DNA from: Acidimicrobiaceae bacterium
GTDB taxonomy: Bacteria > Actinomycetota > Acidimicrobiia > Acidimicrobiales > RAAP-2
Assembly: GCA_003132305.1 (NCBI GenBank)
Contig: PKXJ01000006.1
Location: 47,379 to 87,926 of the forward strand
Reading direction: 5' to 3'
DNA: 40,548 nt
The notes under the pieces are model-generated. The model searched no databases. It worked only from the letters and a program-made list of their open reading frames with translations, and had not been told where the DNA came from. Both the position numbers and the translations under genes were made by a program. Within the stretch, counting starts at the first letter, position 1, and every line of letters starts with the position of its first letter. This document shows, one piece after another, positions 24,880 to 33,777 of the stretch.

Positions 24880-25323
24880 ATGAAATCGAAAAGCTCCATA
24901 ACCGCCCACAAGGCGCCTCATCCCGCGTGGGAGTGCACTACATGGGCGATTGGAGCAGTTGGTCTCCCTTTGATTTTAATTCTCTGGGTTTGGAAATTCA
25001 AAAATGAACCATTTCGGCTACTTCTCAGCCAGGGGGAGCTTCTCCTTATAGCAACTTCCGCAATTGGCTCGACACTCGCAGCAGAATTATTGCTCCGAAC
25101 CGGAAAAGGCGGAGCCTTACGTGCAATGAGGTTAGTGATATTCGTCCTGATCGTATTGGATCTTCTCGGATACACGGGTATGTTGACATCAGATAAGACG
25201 GGAATCTCCAATGGCTCAATTCTTGCGTGCTCAATTCTTCTTGCAGCTTCACTCATCTGTGGCATCATTTCAACTTGGCTATACGCCACTGAGCGCAACT
25301 CAAGCCCGGAAATTGAATGGTAA
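24880..25323 (+). CDS. Four-helix membrane protein, kinase-linked, unknown function
   Basis: A 147-residue protein with four hydrophobic segments: roughly 22-40, 50-70, 82-101 and 112-135. The soluble ends are short. No enzyme motif is seen. ATG 24880 has AGGA 6 bp upstream. It is followed 9 bp later by a membrane-anchored protein kinase, so the two are almost certainly co-expressed and may form a membrane complex. The base composition is low in G+C compared with the left half of the window. I do not recognise the family; small multi-helix membrane proteins next to signalling enzymes in defence islands are often effectors, but that is only an analogy. Confidence 0.7.
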   Translation: MKSKSSITAHKAPHPAWECTTWAIGAVGLPLILILWVWKFKNEPFRLLLSQGELLLIATSAIGSTLAAELLLRTGKGGALRAMRLVIFVLIVLDLLGYTGMLTSDKTGISNGSILACSILLAASLICGIISTWLYATERNSSPEIEW

Positions 25324-25332
25324 GGATTCGCA

Positions 25333-26748
25333 GTGTTCGATGTTTTGATCTCAGGTGCGGCGGTGTTTTTGGCGGCTATCTCTATTTTAGTTCTTCAAAT
25401 TGAACGCAGGGCAATTCGTCGCGTTCGACTTGTGCAGCGAGAACAAAGGTCCTCGTACCAATTGGTTACGAGTTGGTATCGTTCGCAAGATCTTATTAAG
25501 GAGAGTCCTGAATTCATTCAGCTGCTTACCGAATTGGATTCATCCGCCAAATATTTGACTAATTTGACCCCCCTCTCTTTGACGAGAAGTCGTCTCGTCG
25601 GTAGGGCAATTGACAAGAGAAGTGGTCAAGCCGTCACGTTAAAGACGCTCATAGGGAAGGGAGTAGGCTCCGCTCCTGACGCCCGAGGTTTGTTTAATGA
25701 AGCCTTCATCCTTTCTCTATTGGGGGGTACGCGGAGCCCAAAATTGATCAGCGCTTTCAGCACTGAAACTGGTCGTGCAGTCGTCTTACGGGAGTTTCAG
25801 GACGGTGTCAGTTTGGATCGAATTCTTATCAGGAATTCCACACTAGATAAACGTCCTAGATATTCTGAGGTCAAGGATCTTCTGGAGTCAACATCATCTG
25901 CAATATCCGAAATACATTCCTTAGGTATTGTCCACGGTGACCTCAAACCCGCTAATCTGGTTGCGAATTGGAGGCCATTAGCCGACGGTGCACCATCTAT
26001 CTCTCCAGAAAGCGATGTAACACTCTTAGATTTCGAGTCCGCTGTTGTTCTTGATCCTGTTGGCGTTGCGGAATCGAGGAGCTTTCGAGGCACTGCGTTT
26101 TTTATGGCGCCTGAACGATATGCAAGTTCTTTGATTGGAAGATCTGCTGACGTTTATTCCATTTCTGCTTTAGCATCCCTTCTCCTCACGGGTCGGCCCG
26201 TGAGGCCAGGTCAGTCAGCCGGTGCGCGAATCGCTTCGCAACCTTTGAGAGACGCGCTCCGAAAGGGATTTAGCGTATTTATCGACGAGAGGCAATCCTC
26301 AATTGAGGATTGGATTAATGATGTCATCCCTGCAATAACTGCGCTTATCGAACGTGATGGTGATCAATTTGTTGATTGGCCTGTTTCCATGACCGAGTTT
26401 GCGAGAGAGGTCACATACCAAACCGCGACGGTTGACACCTCGACGAAAATCACTAGCAATTATCAGCAGGTTATCGAGTCATTGTTGTTAATGTCGCTCG
26501 AGCTTTCGGCAAGAAATACAGATGCGATTGTTCGTTCTAGTGCAGAATTGATATCCGCGTTTTACAATGATGCAATCGATATGAGACAACTCTATGCCAA
26601 GGGGAGCATTACTCCGGATCGGTTGAGAAAACGAATCCAGGACGCTGTTCTTGTACTTGATGAGAATAACCGCCATCGAGCTCACGTTGAAAATGAAGCT
26701 TTGGAACTTAAAATGCTGAACGACGAGCCGAATTCGCCATCGGATTGA
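25333..26748 (+). CDS. Membrane-anchored Ser/Thr kinase with DFE in place of DFG
   Basis: A 471-residue protein. An N-terminal hydrophobic helix (residues 3-21) is followed by about 60 residues of linker, then a protein kinase domain (about 85-350). K104 in VTLKTLIG is the likely ATP-binding lysine, E123 the helix C glutamate, HGDLKPANLV (201-210) the catalytic loop with D203, and FFMAPERY (256-263) the APE region. The Mg-binding DFG is DFE (233-235, LLDFESAV). The glycine-rich loop is not obvious. A helical tail of about 120 residues follows. HGD instead of HRD and DFE instead of DFG indicate a divergent but possibly active kinase. GTG 25333 has AAGGA upstream. The first gene of the pair encodes a four-helix membrane protein. 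Confidence 0.85.
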   Translation: MFDVLISGAAVFLAAISILVLQIERRAIRRVRLVQREQRSSYQLVTSWYRSQDLIKESPEFIQLLTELDSSAKYLTNLTPLSLTRSRLVGRAIDKRSGQAVTLKTLIGKGVGSAPDARGLFNEAFILSLLGGTRSPKLISAFSTETGRAVVLREFQDGVSLDRILIRNSTLDKRPRYSEVKDLLESTSSAISEIHSLGIVHGDLKPANLVANWRPLADGAPSISPESDVTLLDFESAVVLDPVGVAESRSFRGTAFFMAPERYASSLIGRSADVYSISALASLLLTGRPVRPGQSAGARIASQPLRDALRKGFSVFIDERQSSIEDWINDVIPAITALIERDGDQFVDWPVSMTEFAREVTYQTATVDTSTKITSNYQQVIESLLLMSLELSARNTDAIVRSSAELISAFYNDAIDMRQLYAKGSITPDRLRKRIQDAVLVLDENNRHRAHVENEALELKMLNDEPNSPSD

Positions 26749-27416
26749 TTCGGGTCATTGTCTGTCAAGAACAGACGACGCCTCGGGAACTGGGGATTAA
26801 AAGGAAGCTCACGAGTGTTGTCTTATGTTGCGATCGTCAAGGATTGTCTTTGTTTTAACGAGAATCGCGTCGCCGCTCGTCGGTCTGGTTTCGTGGTGTT
26901 GCAAATAAATGAGGCCTGAAATGAGACCCCTCATTGGTTTGGTTCTCACAGAGGAAGCCATGCATGCTTGAATGAATTCATTGAGAATCCACGCCGGCAA
27001 AACTGGAGATCGCTCGGGCGCCGTGACCGCGTCGGCTAACGCTACAATCCACTTGATTAAGAGTCAGTTCATCGACTTACGCGTGATGAGCAGAATTTGT
27101 GTTTGTGCTGATCAGTTGGCGTCCTCGCAGTGGGCGAGTGAGCAAGGTTTGCGGTCGATTGCACACGATGAGCAGTAAAAGTGTTGACAAAATTGTTAAC
27201 ATTCGGATTGCAAATTGGCGTCGTTGAGGTTCTGATCCTGGACTCGGCGTGACTGTTACCGGTCTGTCCGAAAACTCCGGAATACGCACAAATCAACAAA
27301 GGTCTGAATACAAACGTCTACACTTCACCTGTGCAATCCAAACTGTGCGAACGCGGCGACGCAATCGTCAGTGACCTTCAATCCGCGCACTACTTCCGCG
27401 TGGCAAAGGTGATGGC
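26749..27416. other. Intergenic region between kinase and nuclease-like gene, no gene seen
   Basis: No recognisable gene in 668 bases. It starts with a small hairpin (26760-26776). At 27183-27200 there is an imperfect 18-bp dyad (GTTGACAAA/ATTGTTAAC, 7 of 9 pairs) that includes a TTGACA, but no fitting -10 follows. Short open frames on both strands have no family features. Confidence 0.4.
26760..26776 (+). terminator. Hairpin after the kinase gene
   Basis: GTCTGT and ACAGAC form a perfect 6-bp stem with a 5-nt loop, 11 bp after the stop at 26748. There is no T-run, so an intrinsic terminator is only possible. Confidence 0.3.
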
Positions 27417-28145
27417 GTGGTGACGATGACCTTGCAGGACACCAATGCCCCCAGGGCAGGCCATCGATTTGAGCCAACCCATGAATTGACACTTCATGAC
27501 GCAGCAATATCTGCCTGCGAAGTATTGCCAGGGGCCCATCGCGGCGTGCTAATCGTCAGGGAGATGGTAGGTCCGATCGGCATTCCAGATATGACGGCTC
27601 TAGTCGGCGATCCGGAGAATATGGAAGCACGAATGTTGTTGGACGTTCCTCCAATCCTTAATCAGGTTGACGCGGCCATCGTCGCCTCGATGAGCGACAA
27701 AAAGCCCCGCTCCACGGAAATGATCTCGGAGGCTCTCAAGTGGCCAATTGGCACGATTGTTAGACGGCTCCCAAACCTCGTCAAGATCGGCGCAATTAAT
27801 ACCAGAGGCGAAAATCGCTTCGTTCGTCCCACGAGTTTGCACCCGACGGGACGCTTATACGCCATCGAAGCAAAGGTCAATGACCGAGTTTCGGCGATTC
27901 ATCAGGCTCGATCTTACGGATCATGGGCAGACAGCTATGTACTTGTAATGGGACAACTGGGCGCTCGACCACTTCAAGTCTTATTGGATGATGTGAATTA
28001 TGACCGAGGCGGATTGATTGTGGATGGCCAGTGGATGAGAAGGCCAGTGATTCGACAGCACAGCGTCGCTCGTCGACTTTGGGCATCCGAGCATTTCTTT
28101 GCAGCGATTGCACAGAACAGTCACCAGCCTTCAGTGCGACCATAA
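27417..28145 (+). CDS. Putative PD-(D/E)XK nuclease with inserted winged helix
   Basis: A 242-residue protein not given a name here. GPIGIPDMTALVG (52-64) offers a candidate catalytic aspartate, D58, after a beta strand. RLYAIEAKVND (146-156) gives E151-x-K153, and IHQARSYGSWADSYVLVM (161-178) supplies the following helix with Q163 and the next strand, the usual order of a PD-(D/E)XK core. Between D58 and the ExK, residues 82-130 (VDAAIVASM, TEMISEALKWPIGTIVRRL, LVKIGAINTRG) look like a winged helix-turn-helix. So the DNA-binding unit appears to interrupt the nuclease fold. GTG 27417 is the start, with weak ribosome site. The 3' end overlaps the convergent unknown gene by 25 bp. The nuclease role is inferred from motif order only. 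Confidence 0.65.
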   Translation: MVTMTLQDTNAPRAGHRFEPTHELTLHDAAISACEVLPGAHRGVLIVREMVGPIGIPDMTALVGDPENMEARMLLDVPPILNQVDAAIVASMSDKKPRSTEMISEALKWPIGTIVRRLPNLVKIGAINTRGENRFVRPTSLHPTGRLYAIEAKVNDRVSAIHQARSYGSWADSYVLVMGQLGARPLQVLLDDVNYDRGGLIVDGQWMRRPVIRQHSVARRLWASEHFFAAIAQNSHQPSVRP

Positions 28146-29275
28146 AGTTCGAGACCCCCAGCGACACCGTTAATCCATTCACGTGCGCCAATAGGACTTC
28201 CAGTGTGACGTTGTACGCCTGGCCACTCCGCCCTCGCATTCGCGTAGAGAGTGAGTAGTCGACGATATCGCCGTTCGAAGTCCGGTTGCGACTCAATATC
28301 TTGGATGACCGAACTCAACACGGCGAGATGATGATCAAAGACTTCTCGCACACCTGGCGCAGGAAGCCCGCCCAATCGCGTTACTAATGCCGCATCTCGC
28401 GTCTCCAGGATCGTCGCCTCGTTTGCCGAGACAACCCCAAGCAAAACCTGCAACGTAGGTCTCTTGAACCAACCACCACCGGACCCGGCGGGTTCACGTG
28501 CGTCGTAATCATCGTACGAACACATTCTCTGACGTTGATCCCAACCGCTGCCTAAGGTGGTTGCTCCTGCGGCAATCGCTGGGAGTCCGGCCAAATCGCC
28601 GTGAGAGATATGAACGGGAACATCTTCGCTCAGCGCCCTGGCTGATCTACACAAACCATGAGCTTCGACTGGTCCGACAGAAACTGGCGTCGTCGTACTT
28701 GTTCTAACCACACTCAAAAACCACCCCGCCGGTTGCAGACTTGCCAGTGCCCCAATGTGAGCATCGAGCGCGGCGCCACTTTCCCAAAAGGGCACTGTGC
28801 CGGCGATCGAAAGCCAGCAAGTCGGATCGCGACGGATCGCCTCCTTGGCGAGATCAAAGGCCAACGCGCTATTACTGTCAAGTCCAGCATGTAAAAGCAC
28901 GGTTGGAGCGAGATGCGACGTTCCAAGCGCGTCTTGAACATCGAATACCTTACCCACGTGACCTTCGCGCAATTCTGGGGCAGAGAGGTCCCCTCGCGCA
29001 CCAGCCCACAAGTCGTATTCGTTGTAGTAGCGAAAGTCGCCTACTCCACCAATTTGCAATGCGTGAGTCATCGGATCAAACCAAACCTCGACGTTATTCG
29101 CTCTGAATTCTTCGGCTCGCTCCTCCGCTCGATGCTTTCGTCCTGCTCCATCATGATGTAGCCAGGGAGTCGCCCAGGGTGTTATGACCGTGCCCCGTGC
29201 CGTCCCATTCCGCACCGCGGTTGCTATCCACTCCACTAGAAACGATCTTGGGCTGTCTTCGATAAGCACGCTCAC
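28121..29275 (-). CDS. Unknown 384-residue protein coupled to a kinase
   Basis: I do not recognise this protein. It has no membrane helix or signal peptide. The sequence alternates hydrophobic strands and helices in a way that suggests a TIM-barrel-like fold: GTVITPWATPWLH (28-40), VEVWFDPMTHALQIGGVGDF (62-81), APTVLLHAGLDSNSALAFDL (123-142), TCWLSIAGTVPFW, GWFLSVV, and HISHGDLAGLPAIAAGATTLG. The conserved-looking D/H residues in FDPMTHA, HAGLDSNS and HGDLAG could form an active site. It starts at GTG 29275, overlapping the kinase stop by four bases (GTGA), so the two proteins are made together and may act together. It ends the long leftward gene string. Confidence 0.75.
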   Translation of the reverse strand: MSVLIEDSPRSFLVEWIATAVRNGTARGTVITPWATPWLHHDGAGRKHRAEERAEEFRANNVEVWFDPMTHALQIGGVGDFRYYNEYDLWAGARGDLSAPELREGHVGKVFDVQDALGTSHLAPTVLLHAGLDSNSALAFDLAKEAIRRDPTCWLSIAGTVPFWESGAALDAHIGALASLQPAGWFLSVVRTSTTTPVSVGPVEAHGLCRSARALSEDVPVHISHGDLAGLPAIAAGATTLGSGWDQRQRMCSYDDYDAREPAGSGGGWFKRPTLQVLLGVVSANEATILETRDAALVTRLGGLPAPGVREVFDHHLAVLSSVIQDIESQPDFERRYRRLLTLYANARAEWPGVQRHTGSPIGAREWINGVAGGLELYGRTEGW

Positions 29276-30171
29276 AGTTCCAACTCCAACGCCTCGACCA
29301 ACTTTCGTCCATTTATGAACCTTCGCGCTGGCTGAGGATGCAACATGCGTCGAACCAATTGCAATTGTGTATCCGAGAGGTCACCTCGGACTGAACCTAT
29401 GTCGATGATCTCAACTCGACTCAGACGCTTCAAGTAGTCAAGTTCATCGCCGAGGTATGGAATCGGCAGCTCACCCGTTAGAGCTTGATACATGAGGATT
29501 CCTACACCAAAGACGTCTGACGCTGGCATTGGGACTCCGGAATAGGCATTCAAGTGTTCGGGGCTTAGATAGCCAGGGGTCCCAGGTTGGCCCGCAACAG
29601 TCAGCCCGGACCGAAGCGTGTACCTCGCGAAGCCGAAATCCATGACCTTGTATATTCCGTCGGATAGTCGACGAACGTTGTTTGCACTCAGGTCCCTATG
29701 AATGACACCCGCGTCATGAGCGACTGCCAAACCTCCGGAAATTTGGTGGCCCATTTCTACCGCATCGGTCCAAGACCACCTGGCGCCAAAGTGCGATGAC
29801 AAATCCTTACCATCAAGAAACTCCTCAAGCCAGGCCGCTCCACGCACAGGAACACCTATGGTGACGAGGTCGGACTCAACTTTCACAATGTGTGGACAAT
29901 GGAGAGACTTCAGTAGATCCACTTCGCGTTCGGCCCTGGACAAAGTGGTTGGCGACGAACTTTTAATGGCAATGACCTTCATGATGAGATCGGTGCCGCC
30001 GCTCTTTACGTGCCTGACAGCCTTCTGACCACCTACGGACCCGACAGCATTCACGTCACTGACGCCAAGCGCTATGCACGCGTCGTCAATCAGTCCTTGG
30101 TCCACAACCGTCATGAGGCCACCATAATAATGCAGACCAACAATTGGGCACCTTTTGACGCTTGTCCACAT
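29272..30171 (-). CDS. Ser/Thr protein kinase
   Basis: A Hanks-type protein kinase of 299 residues, or 280 if it starts at the internal ATG at 30114. It consists of little more than the kinase domain. K65 in LIMKVIAIK binds ATP, HRDLSANNV (158-166) is the catalytic loop with D160, DFGFAR (178-183) binds Mg, GTPGYLSPEH (197-206) is the activation segment end, and D219 in ASDVFGVGILMY stabilises it. All key residues are present, so it should be active. There is no membrane helix or sensor domain. It lies 135 bp after the PLD-helicase and is translationally coupled to the 384-residue unknown. A kinase beside a methyltransferase and helicase recalls PglW in Pgl/BREX type 2, but PglW is much larger. 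Confidence 0.9.
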   Translation of the reverse strand: MWTSVKRCPIVGLHYYGGLMTVVDQGLIDDACIALGVSDVNAVGSVGGQKAVRHVKSGGTDLIMKVIAIKSSSPTTLSRAEREVDLLKSLHCPHIVKVESDLVTIGVPVRGAAWLEEFLDGKDLSSHFGARWSWTDAVEMGHQISGGLAVAHDAGVIHRDLSANNVRRLSDGIYKVMDFGFARYTLRSGLTVAGQPGTPGYLSPEHLNAYSGVPMPASDVFGVGILMYQALTGELPIPYLGDELDYLKRLSRVEIIDIGSVRGDLSDTQLQLVRRMLHPQPARRFINGRKLVEALELEL

Positions 30172-30205
30172 TGCCTAACCGCCAAATTCGCAGGTCAATG
30201 AAAAC

Positions 30206-30258
30206 CTCAACCGACGGCGATACTCTTCGCCGGAAAGCGCTTCGGATCCGCCGCCACT
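30206..30258. repeat. 53-bp perfect direct repeat, copy A (after helicase gene)
   Basis: This stretch is identical over 53 bp to 31034-31086, inside the helicase gene. Copy A lies between the helicase stop and the kinase start. The distance, 828 bp, is divisible by three, and the same reading frame continues here as a helicase fragment (SGGGSEALSGEEYRRRL) and stops at a TAG at 30177-30175. Confidence 0.95.
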
Positions 30259-30306
30259 CAGCATTTAGAACCTATGCAACTACGGGCCCATTCCTCGAAC
30301 TGAGTT

Positions 30307-33300
30307 TCACTTCAAGAGATTCACCGCAGTGGTTGCAGTGGTTAGTGGCCAGGATGAGGATGGAACTGGCTGGACCGCCATCCAGCACACCACCCGCACG
30401 TCCTCTCGCCGCACAGGTCGGAGCGGCTTAATTGGCTGCGGAATCGGCAATCCCGCGTCGGTGACAAAGAGGTCGATTGCCTGAACCTTTTTCTTAGGAC
30501 TGTCATCGCCTCGAACAATGCCGCGGATTGCCTTCACTACGGCGGTGTCCCATCGACCGTTGAGTTTCGCGAGAAGGTTATCTTGTTGGTCCAAGCCAAG
30601 GAAGTCACCATGTTCAGTCACAAGCGCATAAGCATCCCTGAGTGCCTTCTCGATCTTTGGCTGAAGGTTGGCCTTGTCAGTGAGGAATGTCCAGTCGGCG
30701 TGCACGTTTGCTTGAGCGATCTCCCAAGCATCGAATACCTTCTCGACGGCGGTGTCGCTGACCACTTGCACTCCGTGCGGCGTACCGGGGTCCGCTGCCA
30801 TCAAGCAAGTCAGAGTGTCGTCTGATATTTTTGGTCGTCCATCCTCGTCGATAAGAGGTTCCCACGTCTCGCTATCGACAACCACAAAGCGGAACCAAGG
30901 TTTGGGCTCGTCACCAATTCGCACACAGAAGACGTAGCCGGGCTGGGCCACCTTCAACGAAGTGAAGCCACTCCCCGCTCCAAAAGGAAGGCCCAGAATG
31001 TTGCGACGTCCATTCGATGTTGCGAGCGCGTCGCTCAACCGACGGCGATACTCTTCGCCGGAAAGCGCTTCGGATCCGCCGCCACTAATGAGAAGCGTCG
31101 CGTCCTCGTTGTAGATATCTTCGATATCACTGCGAACGTCGTGGAGCAGAACTTCAACGGTGGGATCAGCTACTTGATTGGGAAGGACGGCGCCGACGCC
31201 TACCGCAGCGTTCGCGTAAGCGATCTTTCGTTGAAGGGTTTCTTCGAGCCCAAGCAGTCGATCGAGGTCTTCTCCAGGGAAGAAGCAGTCGATCGATATC
31301 CGCTTGTGGGGTGATCCAATGCGGTCGATTCGGCCATGGCGCTGTACCAGCTTCATGGGATTCCACGGCAAGTCGTAGTTGACCATATGTCCTGCTTGCT
31401 GAAGGTTCACGCCTTCAGCAAGAACATCGGAGGTGACGAGGATGTCGAAACGGTCTTCCGTCTTCGCCGTCCCGTCCTCCTTGAGCTCACCGGCGGTGCG
31501 TGGACAGAATCCGGCAAGAATTTCGGCCCGCGCGAGTTGGCCCTCACTCCCCTGAGCGCCAAAGACAGCCGGAGCGAGTCGACCCCGATAGACCGCGAGT
31601 GGCGAGTCAAACGGAGCATCGTCGATGATCTGGGTCAGGCACTGGTGCACGTCCGAGACTGTGTCAGCGTACGTCGAAAAGATTATGACTTTCCGTCGTT
31701 CGCTCTCAGACAAACCGTCTCTATCGGGTCGGTCCCACTCCTCGGCGATGTCACTTAGAACTTGAGCCAGTCGAAGGAGCTTGGCATCTGGTCCATCCCG
31801 ACGGCGATTCACCGCAAGTCGGTAGAGGCGCTCAAAGAGCGCGATGTCACCAGCGACATCTATTTCCAATGTACCTCGATCGAATTCCTCGCTCGGCGCC
31901 ACCTGATCAGCACTCTCGTCGTCGAGTCCAGCGAGGAACTCTTCGACACTTTCTGCTTCTGACGAGGCATACTCCCGCAAGGCATCTCCAATCATGACGA
32001 AACCTCTTGAAAGGCCCCGTTGGAACGCACGATGAGAATCAATCAGCCGACGCAACGTGACCTCGATCGCAGCGGTCGACGACTCCAGCCGCTTGAGCAA
32101 CATAGACCTGAGGAGCCCTACGTTTGTAATTTGAAGTCGGTCGACTTCGTGGTCCCATCGATAGACGCTAGAGGCGAAGCGGCCGAGCGATAGTCGATTA
32201 GGATCGCGATCCGCTCCCGAGCGGATGACCAAGTGCTCGTCATCGCTGACCTCGAGGGCATAGATGACTTCGTCAGCAAGGTTGCGAGATTCGTCGTCGA
32301 GTTGGTATGTAATGCGATGCACCTCGGGCGTAGGAAACTCAACGTAAACGAGTTCGCCGACGTTGTTTCTAATCCGGTCGTTGGCGTAAGCCTGCTTTAT
32401 GAACCGACGAGTGCGCCTGACGGCCACCTTGTCCATCAAATCGAACAAGTGCTCCGCCGAGAGGGTTTCGGGATCCCGAGCTTGTGCTGACTTGATGTAG
32501 TCAATGACACTCGGAATTCCGATATTCGCAAACTGGGCATCGTTGCGTACGAAGTACCCAATCAAGGTCTGGAGGTCCCGAAGGCTGTTGTTTACCGGTG
32601 TCGCCGTCAAGAGCAACACCTTCTTTGGATGTTCGCCCCAGAGCAATCGAATCACAGCCTCGGCGGTGAGCGTTGCCGGATTGCGCAAGTTATGGGCCTC
32701 GTCTATGACGACCAGTGAATAGTCATCAAGGTCGCCCGGTCGAACGCCGGGCTTCGTCCCGTTGCGAACGTCATCGTAAGTGACGAGATCAACTCGGGCA
32801 GAAATCAAGTCGAACGCCTTCAAGAATGGCTCCCAGGTTGAGGTCTTCAGGGAGGCTGGCACGACAATCAAGGCCTTTTGGCGGTCCCGCTGTGTTACCT
32901 GTTTGATGAACTCACCAGCGATGAACGTCTTGCCGAGGCCAACCTCATCGCAGACGAGAACGCCGCCGAGCTCGTCGAGGATTCGTTGAGCCCGACGGAT
33001 CCCATCGAGCTGAAACGTTGTCACCGGAAGACCAACGTCGACCGCACTCTTATCGTCGTACTCGCCGTAGAGCTCATAGAGCATCCGAAGGAACACCACA
33101 CCCGGCGCGTGCTCCTGCCAACGAGATTCGTAAAGTGATGCGAGGTCGAACGGTTCGGAGTCGTCCCACAACTCGTTGTACCAGTCGATAACAAGTCCCG
33201 TGTGCTGACCAGACGGGTATCCCAAGTTCAGTTCCCGGTTCCACGACAAACCTGCGAGGGTCAAGTTAGAAGACCCAGCCAGCACTGCGGGGAGCATCGG

Positions 33301-33777
33301 ATGCTCTGCGATGTATGCCTTGCCGTGGAGAAAGCCCTTGGTGTAACGACGGACCTCCACTCGTGGTATTCCGTCGTCATTGGTCGAACGGAGCCACGAC
33401 ACGAGGCGACGTGCCGCGATGTCAGATTGGACTGTGAAACCCAGAAGATCGCGGTCCCGCTCCAACCCCTGAAGGTGTTCAGCGGCAGCGGCTTCAAACT
33501 TAATTGTTTGGCCGCGTTCTAACTGAGTACGGAACGGCTCGACCGGTTCAGCGCCGAGAAGGATCCGTACCCTCGGCGCTAGTTCCACTTCGTCGGCGAT
33601 CAGATCAAAGCCTTGAGGATTCATGTATGCGGTAGCGAAGGCCAACGTAGGTGCGTCGATGTACGCTTTGCGAAGACCTCCGAGAAGCCGGTTGATCTCG
33701 CTTGCGACGGTTTCGCCAGTGGCTAAATTGTTGGTCGCGAAAACTGGTGGGAACTGCGGCGCCACGTGATCGGTCAT
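30307..33777 (-). CDS. SNF2-type helicase with N-terminal phospholipase D-like nuclease domain
   Basis: A 1156-residue protein. The N-terminal domain is PLD-like: FLHGKAYIAE (149-158) carries the HxK and AGSSNLTLAGL (167-177) the distal part; only one full HxK is obvious, so it may act as a dimer. The helicase core has CDEVGLGKTF (276-285, Walker A), VVIDEAHNLRN (356-366, DEAH), LLTATPVNNSL (389-399), and later SDVLAEGVNLQQAG and RHGRIDRIGS of the second RecA-like lobe. A helical C-terminus follows. It probably moves along or remodels DNA and may cut it. ATG 33777 overlaps the methyltransferase stop (ATGA); the open frame to 33840 is a product of that overlap. It contains the second copy of the 53-bp repeat. 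Confidence 0.92.
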   Translation of the reverse strand: MTDHVAPQFPPVFATNNLATGETVASEINRLLGGLRKAYIDAPTLAFATAYMNPQGFDLIADEVELAPRVRILLGAEPVEPFRTQLERGQTIKFEAAAAEHLQGLERDRDLLGFTVQSDIAARRLVSWLRSTNDDGIPRVEVRRYTKGFLHGKAYIAEHPMLPAVLAGSSNLTLAGLSWNRELNLGYPSGQHTGLVIDWYNELWDDSEPFDLASLYESRWQEHAPGVVFLRMLYELYGEYDDKSAVDVGLPVTTFQLDGIRRAQRILDELGGVLVCDEVGLGKTFIAGEFIKQVTQRDRQKALIVVPASLKTSTWEPFLKAFDLISARVDLVTYDDVRNGTKPGVRPGDLDDYSLVVIDEAHNLRNPATLTAEAVIRLLWGEHPKKVLLLTATPVNNSLRDLQTLIGYFVRNDAQFANIGIPSVIDYIKSAQARDPETLSAEHLFDLMDKVAVRRTRRFIKQAYANDRIRNNVGELVYVEFPTPEVHRITYQLDDESRNLADEVIYALEVSDDEHLVIRSGADRDPNRLSLGRFASSVYRWDHEVDRLQITNVGLLRSMLLKRLESSTAAIEVTLRRLIDSHRAFQRGLSRGFVMIGDALREYASSEAESVEEFLAGLDDESADQVAPSEEFDRGTLEIDVAGDIALFERLYRLAVNRRRDGPDAKLLRLAQVLSDIAEEWDRPDRDGLSESERRKVIIFSTYADTVSDVHQCLTQIIDDAPFDSPLAVYRGRLAPAVFGAQGSEGQLARAEILAGFCPRTAGELKEDGTAKTEDRFDILVTSDVLAEGVNLQQAGHMVNYDLPWNPMKLVQRHGRIDRIGSPHKRISIDCFFPGEDLDRLLGLEETLQRKIAYANAAVGVGAVLPNQVADPTVEVLLHDVRSDIEDIYNEDATLLISGGGSEALSGEEYRRRLSDALATSNGRRNILGLPFGAGSGFTSLKVAQPGYVFCVRIGDEPKPWFRFVVVDSETWEPLIDEDGRPKISDDTLTCLMAADPGTPHGVQVVSDTAVEKVFDAWEIAQANVHADWTFLTDKANLQPKIEKALRDAYALVTEHGDFLGLDQQDNLLAKLNGRWDTAVVKAIRGIVRGDDSPKKKVQAIDLFVTDAGLPIPQPIKPLRPVRREDVRVVCWMAVQPVPSSSWPLTTATTAVNLLK
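31034..31086. repeat. 53-bp perfect direct repeat, copy B (inside helicase gene)
   Basis: Identical to 30206-30258. Here it encodes part of the helicase about 260 codons before the stop. Exchange between the copies would remove 828 bp in register and leave a shorter helicase ending in about ten new residues. Confidence 0.95.

Noticed and set aside
27183-27200. TTGACA inside an imperfect 18-bp dyad as promoter of the nuclease-like gene.
   Set aside because: No acceptable -10 follows at 16-18 bp, and two of nine pairs mismatch, so it is noted only as a possible operator.
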